Source: Amycolatopsis sp. CA-128772
Lineage (GTDB): Bacteria > Actinomycetota > Actinomycetes > Mycobacteriales > Pseudonocardiaceae
Length of the DNA: 64,000 bases
Reading direction: 5' to 3'
Assembly: GCF_002904295.1 (NCBI RefSeq)
Contig: NZ_PPHG01000098.1
Location: 62,001-126,000, forward strand
How positions within the stretch are numbered: position 1 is the first letter of the stretch; the number at the start of each line of letters is the position of its first letter. A program made the translations under genes and the position numbers. Shown here in pieces: positions 41,839 to 50,617 of this stretch. The notes under the pieces were generated by a model, which was not told the origin of the DNA, searched no databases, and saw nothing but the letters and a program-made list of their open reading frames with translations.

Positions 41839-42794
41839 TCACTTTTCCGGCGCGGCAGGACGTTCGGGGCGCGGGCCCAGGCGGTCCCACAGGCGGTCGC
41901 AGAGGAGCTGAGCGGGATCTGCGTGGTGAGCGGGCTGTCTCCCGCGGCGTCGAGCGACATGACCACCGGGTTGTCCGGGTTGTCCGGCGTGTACGGCTCC
42001 CACCGGGGCGTGCCGTCGACCGTGGGGTTGCCGGTGCGGGCGAATCCGGTCCACCGCGCGACCAGCTGACCCGACAGGACCCGCTGGTCGGGGATCAGCT
42101 TGGTGCCCTCCGGCAGCAGCAGGAGCCACTCGGCGATGTGGTAGGCCCCGTTGGGGGCCGAGGGGTCCACGAAGAACTGCGGGAGCCCCGCAGGCACGCC
42201 GCCGCGGCACCGCAGCCGACTGCGCAACGCCGCCTGCTGGTCCTGGAGCCCGCAGTCACCCACGAGTCCGCCGAAGGCTTCGTGCGCCAGGAACCCGAAG
42301 ATCCCGAGGCGGTAGTTGACCTCCACGCCGATGACGTTGCCCGCCGCCGTCAGGTGGCTCGCGTCCTGCGGTTTCCACAGCGGGAACCCGCCGCCGTGGA
42401 TCTGCACCATCACCGCCAGCGGGCCGGGACCCCGCTTGGCGGGGACGCGGACGGTCGGGTTGAGGCAGTCTTCGTCAGCCGACCCCGGCCCGGTGCCGGC
42501 GGGTCGCGGACACTGGTTCCCTTCCGTGGTCGCGGGAAACGGCCCGGTCCACGGTGCGGGCCGCCGCGGTGGTTCCCGGCGCAGGTCGCCGGCCGGGGGC
42601 GCGGCGTATCGGATGCTCGGCCAGGAACCGACTTCCGTGCCCGCGACTCCGCAGGCCGGGCCGTCGTCGGTGGTCACGGTGGTGCCCGGTGAGCACACCG
42701 GGGCCGCCGATGCCGTGGGTGCCGGTATCGCCGACGGCAACACGAGCACGACGGCGGCCGTCAACGCGGCGGTGGTCTTCCGGTGGAAGATCAT
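41839..42794 (-). pseudogene. secreted type-B carboxylesterase with the catalytic core deleted
   Basis: The start is intact: ATG at 42794 (AGGAGGA upstream), signal peptide ending near ASA, then GVAGTEVGSWPSIRYAAPP, PRPAGTGPGSADEDCLNPTVRVPA, VMVQIHGGGF and VEVNYRLGIFGFLAHEAFGG, which are carboxylesterase type-B blocks up to GLQDQQAALR. There the sequence jumps straight to the far C-terminal part (FFVDPSAPNGAYHIAEW, LSGQLVARWTGFARTGNPT), so about 250 residues are missing, including GESAGG with the nucleophile serine. Close to the end a frameshift near 41900 moves the tail (CDRLWDRLGPRPERP) into another frame, ending at 41839. It cannot be an active esterase. Confidence 0.85.
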
Positions 42795-43349
42795 CCGTCC
42801 TCCTGATCCGGAAGGCTCCGATCGCCACGCTGGCCACCGCACCGAAGGGCACAACCTCCGTTCGCTGTCCCGGAACGGTCGATTTCCGGGCGGAAATGGT
42901 GTTTTCCGCGGCCCATGACGTCAGCTGCGTTCGCCGATCCGCAGCAGTTCCGGGGTGATGGTGAGCCGCCGATACCGGCGGCGTTGCCAGGCCGCGACGC
43001 GGCAGGGCGAAATCGCGCAGGAAGTCCGGTTCGAGGCGATTGACGCCTACCGTTCCGGGCGGCCGCCGTCGTCTTCGCTGTCGACGCCGGGTACGCCAGA
43101 TACCGCCAGGAAGGCCCGCTGGTCCGCGAAATCTGGAGTAGGGCGCAGCCCGGCACCGGGTCCAGGCTGCGACATATCGCAGCCTGCCGAGCGAATCGCC
43201 TGCCCAGTGGCGAACGTTCCTGGAAGTCGAAATCTTCACGGCCGACGCCGCCGACAAGTCCTGAGGCTCACTTCGTCGCAGTACGGCGGCGGCTCGCCGA
43301 AGCCGGCAACCTCGCCTGCAGGACGTCATCGCCGCGCTGGCTCGTGGGG
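42795..43349. other. gene-poor stretch, possible coding debris
   Basis: No gene can be supported here. Several short ORFs exist in all frames, none with a recognisable family, good start or ribosome-binding site. A plus-strand piece at about 43170-43260 reads like the true end of a protein (SESPAQWRTFLEVEIFTADAADKS and a stop), but its frame is broken by a TAG about 15 codons upstream. Another piece, RLQDVIAALARGVS, lies near 43315-43350. They may be leftovers of a decayed plus-strand gene. Composition is slightly less G+C-rich than the surroundings. Confidence 0.5.
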
Positions 43350-44432
43350 TCAGCGGAGGTTGACCGGGCCGGCGTCGATCGGGGTGCGGAACAGGTAGTA
43401 CGGGTACTGCCGTTCGTCCTTGCCGCCGCGGTACTTGTCCTGGCGGTGAAGCTGGTTCGCGGTGACGTAGAGGTGGCCGTCCGCCACGGACATCGTGTCG
43501 GGCCACAGCAGCCGCGGGTCGTGGACGACGGTCTCCCAGCGGCCGTCCGGGTGGCGGCGGTGGATGGCGTTGTGCTCGCCGTCGGTGACGTAGAGGCGGC
43601 CCTGGTCGTCGGTTTCCAGGCCGTCGCCGGCGCCGCCCTTGTCGCCTTCGTCGATGAGTGTCGCGGCGACCGCGTCGTCGTCGAGCTCGCGGTTGATCAG
43701 GGCCTCGGTGGCGACGCTCCACCACCGGCGGGACGCCAGGCAGCAGTAGTACAGGCGGGCGCCGTCGGCGCCGATGGCGATGCCGTCGGCCCCCATCTTC
43801 ACCGGGCTGGTGGTGCCGTCCTCGGAGCGTTCGACGAAGTCGCGTCCTTCCACGACCATGCGCAGGTCCGGTAGCAGTTCGGCCTTGGTGCTGGGGTGGT
43901 CGTGCAGCCGCCGCCAGGATTCGCCGGTGTTCAGGTCGACCACGATGATCCCGTTGGGCCCCTGGTCCGAGGAGTCCGTGATGAACGCGACCCCGCGGCC
44001 GAGGTCGAACCGGACGTCGTTGAGGTAGGTGGTCGGCAGGGCCACGTCTTCGGGGAACAGGATGGTGGCGGTGATTTCGTCGCGTTCGAGGTCGACGCAG
44101 ACGAGCTTGGGACCGCCGTGGGCGGTGGGCCGGAACAACGGGCTGCCGGTGTCGAGGATCCACAGCCGGTCGCCCGCGTCGACGACGATGCTCTGCACCG
44201 ACACCAGGGCGGCCGGGTCGGTGTCGCTCTCGGGATCGTTGAAGGCTTGGCCGGGGTAGGGAACGAGGTCGCCGTCGCGCAGTTCGGCGACGGTGAAGCG
44301 CACGTCGTCCCCCCACTTCGGGAAGTTGACGAACACCCGCCCCCGGCGCGACACGCTGACACCGGTCGGCATCGGCCCGGTGAATTCGTGGACGACTTCG
44401 AGTTCGCCCAGTGGCTGGTCGGTTCCGGGCAT
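43350..44432 (-). CDS. major royal jelly/Yellow-family (MRJP) beta-propeller protein
   Basis: 360 residues from an ATG at 44432; a GTG at 44441 is possible, and neither has a strong ribosome-binding site. The chain is a six-bladed propeller: MPTGVSVSRRGRVFVNFPKWGDDVRFTVAEL, SIVVDAGDRLWILDTG, YLNDVRFDLGRGVAFITDSSDQGPNGIIVVDL, GADGIAIGADGARLYYCCLASRRWWSV, DGLETDDQGRLYVTDGEHNAI, LLWPDTMSVADGHLYVTANQL. These are MRJP/Yellow blades; bacterial members resemble gluconolactonase-like SMP-30 proteins. No signal peptide is seen. A lactone- or quinone-type substrate is possible. It is divergent from the zinc dehydrogenase gene, with 209 bases between. Confidence 0.88.
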   Translation of the reverse strand: MPGTDQPLGELEVVHEFTGPMPTGVSVSRRGRVFVNFPKWGDDVRFTVAELRDGDLVPYPGQAFNDPESDTDPAALVSVQSIVVDAGDRLWILDTGSPLFRPTAHGGPKLVCVDLERDEITATILFPEDVALPTTYLNDVRFDLGRGVAFITDSSDQGPNGIIVVDLNTGESWRRLHDHPSTKAELLPDLRMVVEGRDFVERSEDGTTSPVKMGADGIAIGADGARLYYCCLASRRWWSVATEALINRELDDDAVAATLIDEGDKGGAGDGLETDDQGRLYVTDGEHNAIHRRHPDGRWETVVHDPRLLWPDTMSVADGHLYVTANQLHRQDKYRGGKDERQYPYYLFRTPIDAGPVNLR

Positions 44433-44641
44433 GGCGATCACACCGTTCCGATCGCAGTCGGGGCGATTCCGCCGAGGCTTTCCGGGCGGCACTCGAGCAG
44501 GGGCAGCGTCATCAGTCGTCCTCCGTCGTGGTGGCGTGGGTGGCGGCGTACCCGGCCGGCGCTGCGTCAATCCCTTCGCCACCGAAGGCGTACCGGCCAC
44601 CAGGGCGGGTACGCGGGTGGCTTCCGGCCGAAGGAGGAGCA

Positions 44642-45856
44642 GTGAAGGCAGTGGTCTGGCACGGCATCGGGGACATCCGCATCGACGAGGTGCCCGACCC
44701 GAAGATCCTCGAACCCAGCGACGCGATCATCCGGATCACGCGGTCGGCGATCTGCGGCACCGACCTGCACCTGGTCCGCGGCACCATGCCCGGCATGCAG
44801 CCCGGCACCATCCTGGGCCACGAAGCCGTCGGGGTGGTCGAAGACTTCGGCCCGGCCGTGCGCGGCCTCTCCCGCGGGGACCGGGTGGTCGTGACCTCGA
44901 CCATCGGCTGCGGCACGTGCTCCTACTGCCGGGCCGGGTACTTCGCCCAGTGCGACACCGCGAACCCGAACGGCCCTTCGGCGGGGACGTCGTTCTTCGG
45001 CGGACCGGAGACGACCGGCCCGGTCGACGGGCTGCAGGCCGAGTACGCGCGCATCCCCTTCGCGATGACGACGCTGGTGCGGATCCCCGATCCGGTGACC
45101 GACGACCAGGCGATCCTGGTGTCCGACATCTTCCCGACCGCGTGGTTCGGCGCCCGGCTGGCCGAAGTCGGCCAGGGTGACAACGTGCTGGTGCTGGGCG
45201 CCGGCGTGGTCGGGCAGTTCGCCATCGCCTCGGCCAAGCGGCAGGGCGCGGGCCGGGTGTTCGTCGTCGACGGGCTGGCGTCGCGGCTGGACAAGGCCCG
45301 GGGGCAGAACGCGGAGACCATCGACTTCACCCGCGAAGATCCGGTTGCGCTGGTCAAGGAGCTGACCGGTGGCATCGGGGTGGACCGGGTGATCGACGCG
45401 GTCGGGGTGGACGCCCAGCGGCCGTCGAGCGGGCCGGCGGCCGACGAGCTGGAGCAGCAGGCCGGGCAGTTCGAGCAGGAGCGGGCGCTGGCCGCGCCGG
45501 ACGCGGCGCCGTCGGGGGAGCAGTGGGTGCCCGGCAACGCGCCGAGCTTGGCCGTGCGGTGGGCGGTCGAAGCGGTCGCGAAGGCGGGCAGCATCGGCGT
45601 GATCGGGGTGTACCCGCCCGGCTTCGACCGGTTCCCGCTGGGTGTGGCGATGAACCGCAACCTCACGATCAGGATGGGCAACTGCAACCACCGCCGGTAC
45701 GTGCCCCGCCTGCTCGGCATGGTCGCGTCCGGGGCGGTCGATCCGCTGGCGTTCATCACCCAGCACGAGGCTCCGGCGAACGCGATCGAGGCCTACGAGG
45801 CGTTCGACCGCCGCGAGGAAGGGTGGCTCAAGACCGTCCTGGACGTGTCGGCGTGA
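44642..45856 (+). CDS. zinc-dependent alcohol / glutathione-independent formaldehyde dehydrogenase-like enzyme
   Basis: 404 residues from a GTG at 44642 right after AAGGAGGAG. A medium-chain dehydrogenase with catalytic zinc ligands Cys38 (SAICGTDLH) and His60-Glu61 (LGHEAVG), structural zinc cysteines 90, 93, 96 and 104 (GCGTCSYCRAGYFAQC), and Rossmann motif LVLGAGVVGQFAI. An inserted loop near residue 265-300 (SSGPAADELEQQAGQFEQERA) and NCNHRRYVPRLL fit the larger formaldehyde-dehydrogenase-like group that keeps NAD tightly. The product aldehyde or substrate could feed the molybdenum oxidoreductase encoded next (66 bases downstream), making a short alcohol/aldehyde oxidation pathway; that link is inference. 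Confidence 0.88.
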   Translation: MKAVVWHGIGDIRIDEVPDPKILEPSDAIIRITRSAICGTDLHLVRGTMPGMQPGTILGHEAVGVVEDFGPAVRGLSRGDRVVVTSTIGCGTCSYCRAGYFAQCDTANPNGPSAGTSFFGGPETTGPVDGLQAEYARIPFAMTTLVRIPDPVTDDQAILVSDIFPTAWFGARLAEVGQGDNVLVLGAGVVGQFAIASAKRQGAGRVFVVDGLASRLDKARGQNAETIDFTREDPVALVKELTGGIGVDRVIDAVGVDAQRPSSGPAADELEQQAGQFEQERALAAPDAAPSGEQWVPGNAPSLAVRWAVEAVAKAGSIGVIGVYPPGFDRFPLGVAMNRNLTIRMGNCNHRRYVPRLLGMVASGAVDPLAFITQHEAPANAIEAYEAFDRREEGWLKTVLDVSA

Positions 45857-45922
45857 TCAGCGCGGCGGTTTCGTCCCGTCGCGAACGGGTACGCGGAACG
45901 ATCCCACGGAGAGGGCGGCCCC

Positions 45923-46447
45923 ATGGTGGCGAGTGAAGACACCGGTGCGGAAAGCACGATCGCGGTGCGGGTCGACGGCACCGAACACCGGCTGGCGGTG
46001 GACCCGCGGCGCACCCTGCTGGACCTGGTCCGCGAGCAGCTGGGCGAGCCGGTCGCGAAGAAGGGCTGCGACCACGGCCAGTGCGGCGCGTGCACGGTGC
46101 TGGTCGGCGGCCGCCGGGTGCTGGCCTGCCTGACCCTGGCGGTGACCTGCGACGGCGCCGACGTCACGACGGCCGCCGGGCTGGCCGCCGACGGCGGGCT
46201 GCACCCGATCCAGCAGGCGTTCCTCGACCACGACGCCTTCCAATGCGGGTACTGCACCCCGGGCCAGATCTGCTCCGCGGCCGGGTTGCTGGCCGAGTTC
46301 GCCGAGGGCGCCCCGAGCCACGTCACCTCGCCGGTCGGCGCCGCCCCGGAGTGGTCCGACGAGGAGATCGCCGAACGGATGAGCGGGAACCTCTGCCGCT
46401 GCGGGGCCTACGCCGGGATCGTCGCCGCCGTCCGGAACTCGCGATGA
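45923..46447 (+). CDS. paoA: aldehyde oxidoreductase, 2Fe-2S subunit (PaoA/YagT-like)
   Basis: 174 residues with both iron-sulfur sites of the xanthine-dehydrogenase family. The plant-type site is Cys49, Cys54, Cys57 and Cys69 (GCDHGQCGACTVL). The second is Cys108, Cys111, Cys158 and Cys160 (FQCGYCTPGQ, NLCRCGAY). It passes electrons from the molybdenum centre to FAD. Unlike Escherichia coli PaoA it has no twin-arginine signal, so the complex should be cytoplasmic. GAGAGGG lies before the ATG. The stop overlaps the next start as ATGA. Confidence 0.92.
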   Translation: MVASEDTGAESTIAVRVDGTEHRLAVDPRRTLLDLVREQLGEPVAKKGCDHGQCGACTVLVGGRRVLACLTLAVTCDGADVTTAAGLAADGGLHPIQQAFLDHDAFQCGYCTPGQICSAAGLLAEFAEGAPSHVTSPVGAAPEWSDEEIAERMSGNLCRCGAYAGIVAAVRNSR

Positions 46448-47451
46448 AGACCTTCACCTTCGCCAAGCCCGCCACGGTGGCCGAGGCCGTGCGGGCCGTG
46501 ACCGCGGACCCGGGCGCGGTGTTCCTCGGCGGCGGCACGAACCTCGTCGACCACCTCAAGCTGGGCGTGGCCCGGCCGGACCGGGTCGTCGACGTCACCG
46601 GCGTCACGCCGGCGGAAATCCGCGAGGACGACGCCGGCGGCCTGTTCGTCGGGGCCGCGGTGCGCAACAGCGACCTCGCCGCGCACGCCACGGTCCGCGA
46701 ACGGTACCCGGTGCTCGCCGAAGCGCTGCTGTCCGGTGCCTCGGCCCAGCTGCGGAACATGGCCACCACCGGGGGAAACCCGTTGCAGCGCACCCGCTGC
46801 CTGTACTTCCAGGACGTCACGACGCCGTGCAACAAGCGCGAACCCGGCTCGGGTTGTTCCGCGCTCGGCGGCGCCACGCGCCAGCACGCGATCCTCGGCG
46901 CGTCCGACGCCTGCGTGGCCACGCACCCGTCCGACCTGGCGGTCGCGCTGGCCGTCCTGGACGCCCGGGTGCACGTCACCGGGCCGGTCGGCGAGCGGGA
47001 AATCGCTTTCACCGAGCTGCACCGGCTGCCCGGCGACCACCCCGAACGGGACACCGTGCTGGAGCACGGCGAGCTGATCACCGGCTTCACCCTGCCCGCG
47101 GGGCCGTGGGCGCGGCGGTCGGCCTACCGCAAGGTCCGCGACCGGGCGTCGTATGCGTTCGCGCTGGTTTCGATCGCCGCCGGGGTGTCCGTTGTGGACG
47201 GAAAGATCGACGACGTCCGGGTGGCCTTCGGCGGGGTGGCGCACAAACCCTGGCGGGCCACCGAGGCGGAGGCCGTGCTGCGCGGCGCCCGGCCGGGCGA
47301 GGAGGTCTACCGCGCCGCCGCGGACGCCGAGCTGGCCGGGGCCCGCGCGCTCGACGGCGTCGACGGCGGCAACGCCTTCAAAATCCCGCTCGTCCGACGC
47401 ACCCTGGCCGCGGTGCTGCGCGAGCTGACGACCGAGGAGCCGACCCGATGA
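46444..47451 (+). CDS. paoB: aldehyde oxidoreductase, FAD subunit (PaoB/YagS-like)
   Basis: 335 residues. FAD-binding motifs are FLGGGTNLVDHLK near residue 30 and ATTGGNPLQRTRC near 108. Cysteines 119, 129 and 138 in RCLYFQDVTTPCNKREPGSGC mark the extra 4Fe-4S loop that separates the PaoB/HcrB type from ordinary xanthine dehydrogenase FAD subunits. The C-terminal CO-dehydrogenase flavoprotein domain is complete. It overlaps both neighbours by four bases (ATGA), as expected for a fixed 1:1:1 complex. Confidence 0.92.
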   Translation: MKTFTFAKPATVAEAVRAVTADPGAVFLGGGTNLVDHLKLGVARPDRVVDVTGVTPAEIREDDAGGLFVGAAVRNSDLAAHATVRERYPVLAEALLSGASAQLRNMATTGGNPLQRTRCLYFQDVTTPCNKREPGSGCSALGGATRQHAILGASDACVATHPSDLAVALAVLDARVHVTGPVGEREIAFTELHRLPGDHPERDTVLEHGELITGFTLPAGPWARRSAYRKVRDRASYAFALVSIAAGVSVVDGKIDDVRVAFGGVAHKPWRATEAEAVLRGARPGEEVYRAAADAELAGARALDGVDGGNAFKIPLVRRTLAAVLRELTTEEPTR

Positions 47452-49538
47452 CCGAGCTGCTCGAACCCCGCGCCATGGGCACCGCCACCACCCGCCGCGA
47501 CGGCCCGGCCAAGGTCACCGGAACCGCGCCGTACGCCTTCGAAGCGCCCGCCGACGGGCCGCTGTACGGCCACCCGGTGCAGGCGACCATCGGCCGCGGC
47601 CGCTGCGCCCGGATCGCCACCGTGCCCGCCGAGAGCCTCGACGGCGTGGTGCGGGTGATCACGCCGTTCACCGCCGAGCGGCTGGCGAGCACCGACGACG
47701 CCGAGCTGGCCGTGCTGCAGGACAACGAGATCCCCTTCCGCGGGCACGTCGTCGCGCTGGTGCTGGCCGAGACGCCGGAGACCGCCCGGTACGCCGCGGA
47801 GCTGGTGGAGGTCGAGTACGACGTCGAGCCGCACGACGTCGAGCTCAGCGCCGGCCGCAGCGACCTGTACGCGCCGGACTCGGTCAACCCCGACTTCCCG
47901 ACCGACACCGCGCAGGGCGACGCCGACGCCGAACTCGGGCGGGCGGAGGTGACCACCGACGAGACGTACACGACGGCGATGCAGCACAACAACCCGCTGG
48001 AGCCGCACGCCACCACCGCGTTGTGGGACAACGGGATGCTGACCCTGTGGGACTCCACCCAGGGTGTCCACCCGGTGCGCTCGGCCATCGCGGACGTCTT
48101 CGGGCTGCCCGAGGAGAAAGTCCGGGTCCGCTGTCCGTACGTCGGCGGCGGGTTCGGCTCGAAGGGCACCCCGCACGCGAACGTCGTGCTCGCCGCCCTG
48201 GCCGCCCGCGCGGTGCCGGGGCGCCCGGTGAAGCTGGCACTGACCCGGCAGCAGATGTTCGCCCTCGCCGGCTACCGGACGCCGACGATCCAGCGCGTGC
48301 GGCTCGGCGCGGACCGCGACGGGCGGCTGCGCGCGTTGCGGGTCGACGTCGTCGAGCAGACGTCGCGGATCAAGGAGTTCGCCGAGCAGACCGGGGTGCC
48401 CGCGCGGATGATGTACGCGGTGCCGAACCGGGCCACCGGCCACCGGCTCGCCGCGCTGGACGTGCCGGTGCCGTCGTGGATGCGGGCGCCGGGGGAGTGT
48501 CCGGGGATGTTCGGCCCGGAGGTCGCGATGGACGAACTCGCCGTCGCTCTGGGCATGGACCCGATCGAGCTGCGGGTGCGCAACGAGCCCGAGCGGGATC
48601 CGGAGAACGGGCGGCCGTTCTCCAGCCGCAACCTGGTGGCGTGCCTGCGCACCGGGGCCGAGCGGTTCGGCTGGGCGGAGCGGGACCCGCGGCCCGGGAT
48701 CCGCCGCGACGGCCGGTGGCTGACCGGCACCGGCGTCGCGGCGTCGGTGTACCCGGCGAAGCGCTCGCCCGGGTCCACGGCGTTGATCCGGTTCGAGGAC
48801 GGCCGGTACGTGGCCGAGATCGGCGCCGCCGACCTGGGCACGGGAGCTTGGACGATCCTGCCGCAGATCGCCGCCGACGCCCTCGGGGTCCCGGCCTCGG
48901 ACGTCGAGGTCCGCATCGGCGACACGGGCTACCCGAAGGCGACCGTCGCCGGCGGCTCCTCCGGCACGGCGTCCTGGGGGACGGCGGTGGTCGCGGCGGC
49001 GCAGGCGTTCCGCGACAAGTTCGGCACCGACCCGGCCGAGGGCGCCGAGGCGAGCGCGGACACGCCGGAGAACCCGGCCGAGGAGCAGTACTCGATGTAC
49101 GCCTTCGGCGCCCAGTTCGCCGAGGTGCGCGTCGACGCCGACACCGGCGAGATCCGCGTTTCGCGGTTGTGGGGCACGTTCGCGGCCGGCCGGATCGTCA
49201 ACCCGGTGACCGCCCGGTCCCAGTTCCTCGGCGGGATGACGATGGGCCTGTCCATGGCGTTGTTCGAAAGCAGCACGATGGACCCGCGCACCGGGCACGT
49301 GGTCAACCACGACCTGGCCGAGTACCACATCGCCACCAACGCCGACGTCGCCGACCTGCGCGCCGACTGGCTCGACGAGCACGACCCGCACGTCAACCCG
49401 ATGGGCACCAAGGGCGTCGGCGAGATCGGCATCGTCGGCACCGCGGCGGCGGTCGCGAACGCGGTGTACCACGCGACCGGGGTCCGGGTCCGGAAGCTGC
49501 CGATCACCCTCGACGCGCTGCTGCCCGGGCTCCCGTGA
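47448..49538 (+). CDS. paoC: aldehyde oxidoreductase, molybdenum cofactor subunit (PaoC/YagR-like)
   Basis: 696 residues, normal length. The N-terminal a/b hammerhead domain begins RRDGPAKVTGTAPYAFE. The molybdopterin part has NNPLEPHATTALWD, YVGGGFGSKG, VPSWMRAPGECPGMFGPEVAMDELA and, near the end, KGVGEIGIVG with the base Glu659. It should hydroxylate aldehydes to acids with water as oxygen source. The cofactor-loading chaperone gene (paoD/xdhC type) usually found with this operon is absent from the window. Starts inside the stop of paoB (ATGA). Confidence 0.93.
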   Translation: MTELLEPRAMGTATTRRDGPAKVTGTAPYAFEAPADGPLYGHPVQATIGRGRCARIATVPAESLDGVVRVITPFTAERLASTDDAELAVLQDNEIPFRGHVVALVLAETPETARYAAELVEVEYDVEPHDVELSAGRSDLYAPDSVNPDFPTDTAQGDADAELGRAEVTTDETYTTAMQHNNPLEPHATTALWDNGMLTLWDSTQGVHPVRSAIADVFGLPEEKVRVRCPYVGGGFGSKGTPHANVVLAALAARAVPGRPVKLALTRQQMFALAGYRTPTIQRVRLGADRDGRLRALRVDVVEQTSRIKEFAEQTGVPARMMYAVPNRATGHRLAALDVPVPSWMRAPGECPGMFGPEVAMDELAVALGMDPIELRVRNEPERDPENGRPFSSRNLVACLRTGAERFGWAERDPRPGIRRDGRWLTGTGVAASVYPAKRSPGSTALIRFEDGRYVAEIGAADLGTGAWTILPQIAADALGVPASDVEVRIGDTGYPKATVAGGSSGTASWGTAVVAAAQAFRDKFGTDPAEGAEASADTPENPAEEQYSMYAFGAQFAEVRVDADTGEIRVSRLWGTFAAGRIVNPVTARSQFLGGMTMGLSMALFESSTMDPRTGHVVNHDLAEYHIATNADVADLRADWLDEHDPHVNPMGTKGVGEIGIVGTAAAVANAVYHATGVRVRKLPITLDALLPGLP

Positions 49539-49588
49539 CTCCCCTCCCGCCGGGGGCCGCTGTGACCTGCGTCTCGGCCGGTTGCCCC

Positions 49589-49609
49589 TGACACCGGTGT
49601 CACCGGTGA
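49589..49609. promoter_or_regulatory. overlapping operator palindromes before the quinone-oxidoreductase-like gene
   Basis: TGACACCGGTGTCA at 49589-49602 is a perfect 14-bp palindrome, and TCACCGGTGA at 49600-49609 a perfect 10-bp one; CACCGGTG is thus repeated at a 9-bp step. The site is 55-75 bp before the ATG at 49664. This looks like a TetR-type operator, but no TetR gene is adjacent, so the regulator would act from elsewhere. Confidence 0.65.
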
Positions 49610-49663
49610 GGATGGCGGCAACGCCCGGAACCACCGGGCGGTCATCCGGAAGGTGGCGGAAAA

Positions 49664-50587
49664 ATGGGGCAGGCGTGGGGTTTCCGGGGTTTCGGCGGCC
49701 CGGAGGTGCAGGAGTTCTTCGCACGTCCCGATCCCGTCCCCGGTTCCGGTGAGGTGCTGATCCGGGTCGACGTCGCCGGCGTCAACCCGCTCGACCACCT
49801 CCTGCGCGCCGGGCTGGTCCCCGGCCTCGACGGCGGGCGTCCGTTCCCCCGCGTGCTGGGCATGGAAGCGGCCGGGACGGTGCTCGCGCTGGGGGAGGAC
49901 GTCGACGGGCTCGAGGTGGGGGACGCGGTTTTCGGCTTCGCGCTCACCGGCGGCGGCACGTACGCCGAGACGACGGTGCTGTCCGCGGCGAACACCGCAC
50001 GCGTTCCGGAGGGCCTGTCCCCGACGGTGGCGGCGACGCTGCCGGTGGCGGGAACGACCGCGGTGGACGCGCTGGACCAGCTCGGCCTCCCGGCCGGCGC
50101 CACGATCCTGGTCAACGGCGTGGGCGGCGGAGTCGGTCTCGCGGTGGCCGGGCTGGCCGCGGCGCGCGGGCTGAACGTGCTCGGCACCGGCAGTGCCGCC
50201 AAGCGCGCGCAGGCCGAGGCCGTCGGCGTGCAGTTCGTCGACTACACGGCGCAGGACGTCGTCGCAGCGGTCCGCGAGCCGGCGCCGGACGGCGTCGACG
50301 GAATCGTCGACCTGGTCGGCGGCCCCTCGCTGCGGACGGTCGCCGCGCTGGCTCGTGAGCCCCGCACCGTCATCGCGGTGGGGGACCAGTCGGTGGCCGA
50401 GCTGGGTGGCCGGTTCGTCGAGCGCCGCCTCGACCGCGAGAACCTGGCGCGCGCGGCCCGGCTGGCCCTGGAGGGGGTGCTCGCGCCGGTGATCTCCGCC
50501 GTTCACCCGCTGTCGGACGCCCCGGCCGCGCTGGCCACCGTCGAGAACGGGCATGCCGCGGGCAAGGTCGTCATCAAGGTGACCTGA
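49664..50587 (+). CDS. NADPH:quinone-oxidoreductase-like medium-chain reductase
   Basis: 307 residues. Typical quinone reductase/zeta-crystallin features: VAGVNPLDHLLRAG, GMEAAGTVLALGEDVDGLEVGDAVFG, and the cofactor motif ILVNGVGGGVGLAVAGLAAARG. No zinc cysteines are present, so it is of the zinc-free NADPH class that reduces quinones or enones. The ATG at 49664 has GGAAGG about 15 bases before and a GGCGGA nearer. It stands alone behind a strong operator-like palindrome. Confidence 0.88.
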   Translation: MGQAWGFRGFGGPEVQEFFARPDPVPGSGEVLIRVDVAGVNPLDHLLRAGLVPGLDGGRPFPRVLGMEAAGTVLALGEDVDGLEVGDAVFGFALTGGGTYAETTVLSAANTARVPEGLSPTVAATLPVAGTTAVDALDQLGLPAGATILVNGVGGGVGLAVAGLAAARGLNVLGTGSAAKRAQAEAVGVQFVDYTAQDVVAAVREPAPDGVDGIVDLVGGPSLRTVAALAREPRTVIAVGDQSVAELGGRFVERRLDRENLARAARLALEGVLAPVISAVHPLSDAPAALATVENGHAAGKVVIKVT

Positions 50588-50617
50588 GCCGGGGCGCCGG
50601 CGTTCCGGACGTTGTGC

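Noticed and set aside
42955..43398. 147-codon plus-strand ORF
   Set aside because: No family, no ribosome-binding site, Ser/Arg/Pro-rich; a more gene-like piece exists in another frame of the same stretch but is broken.
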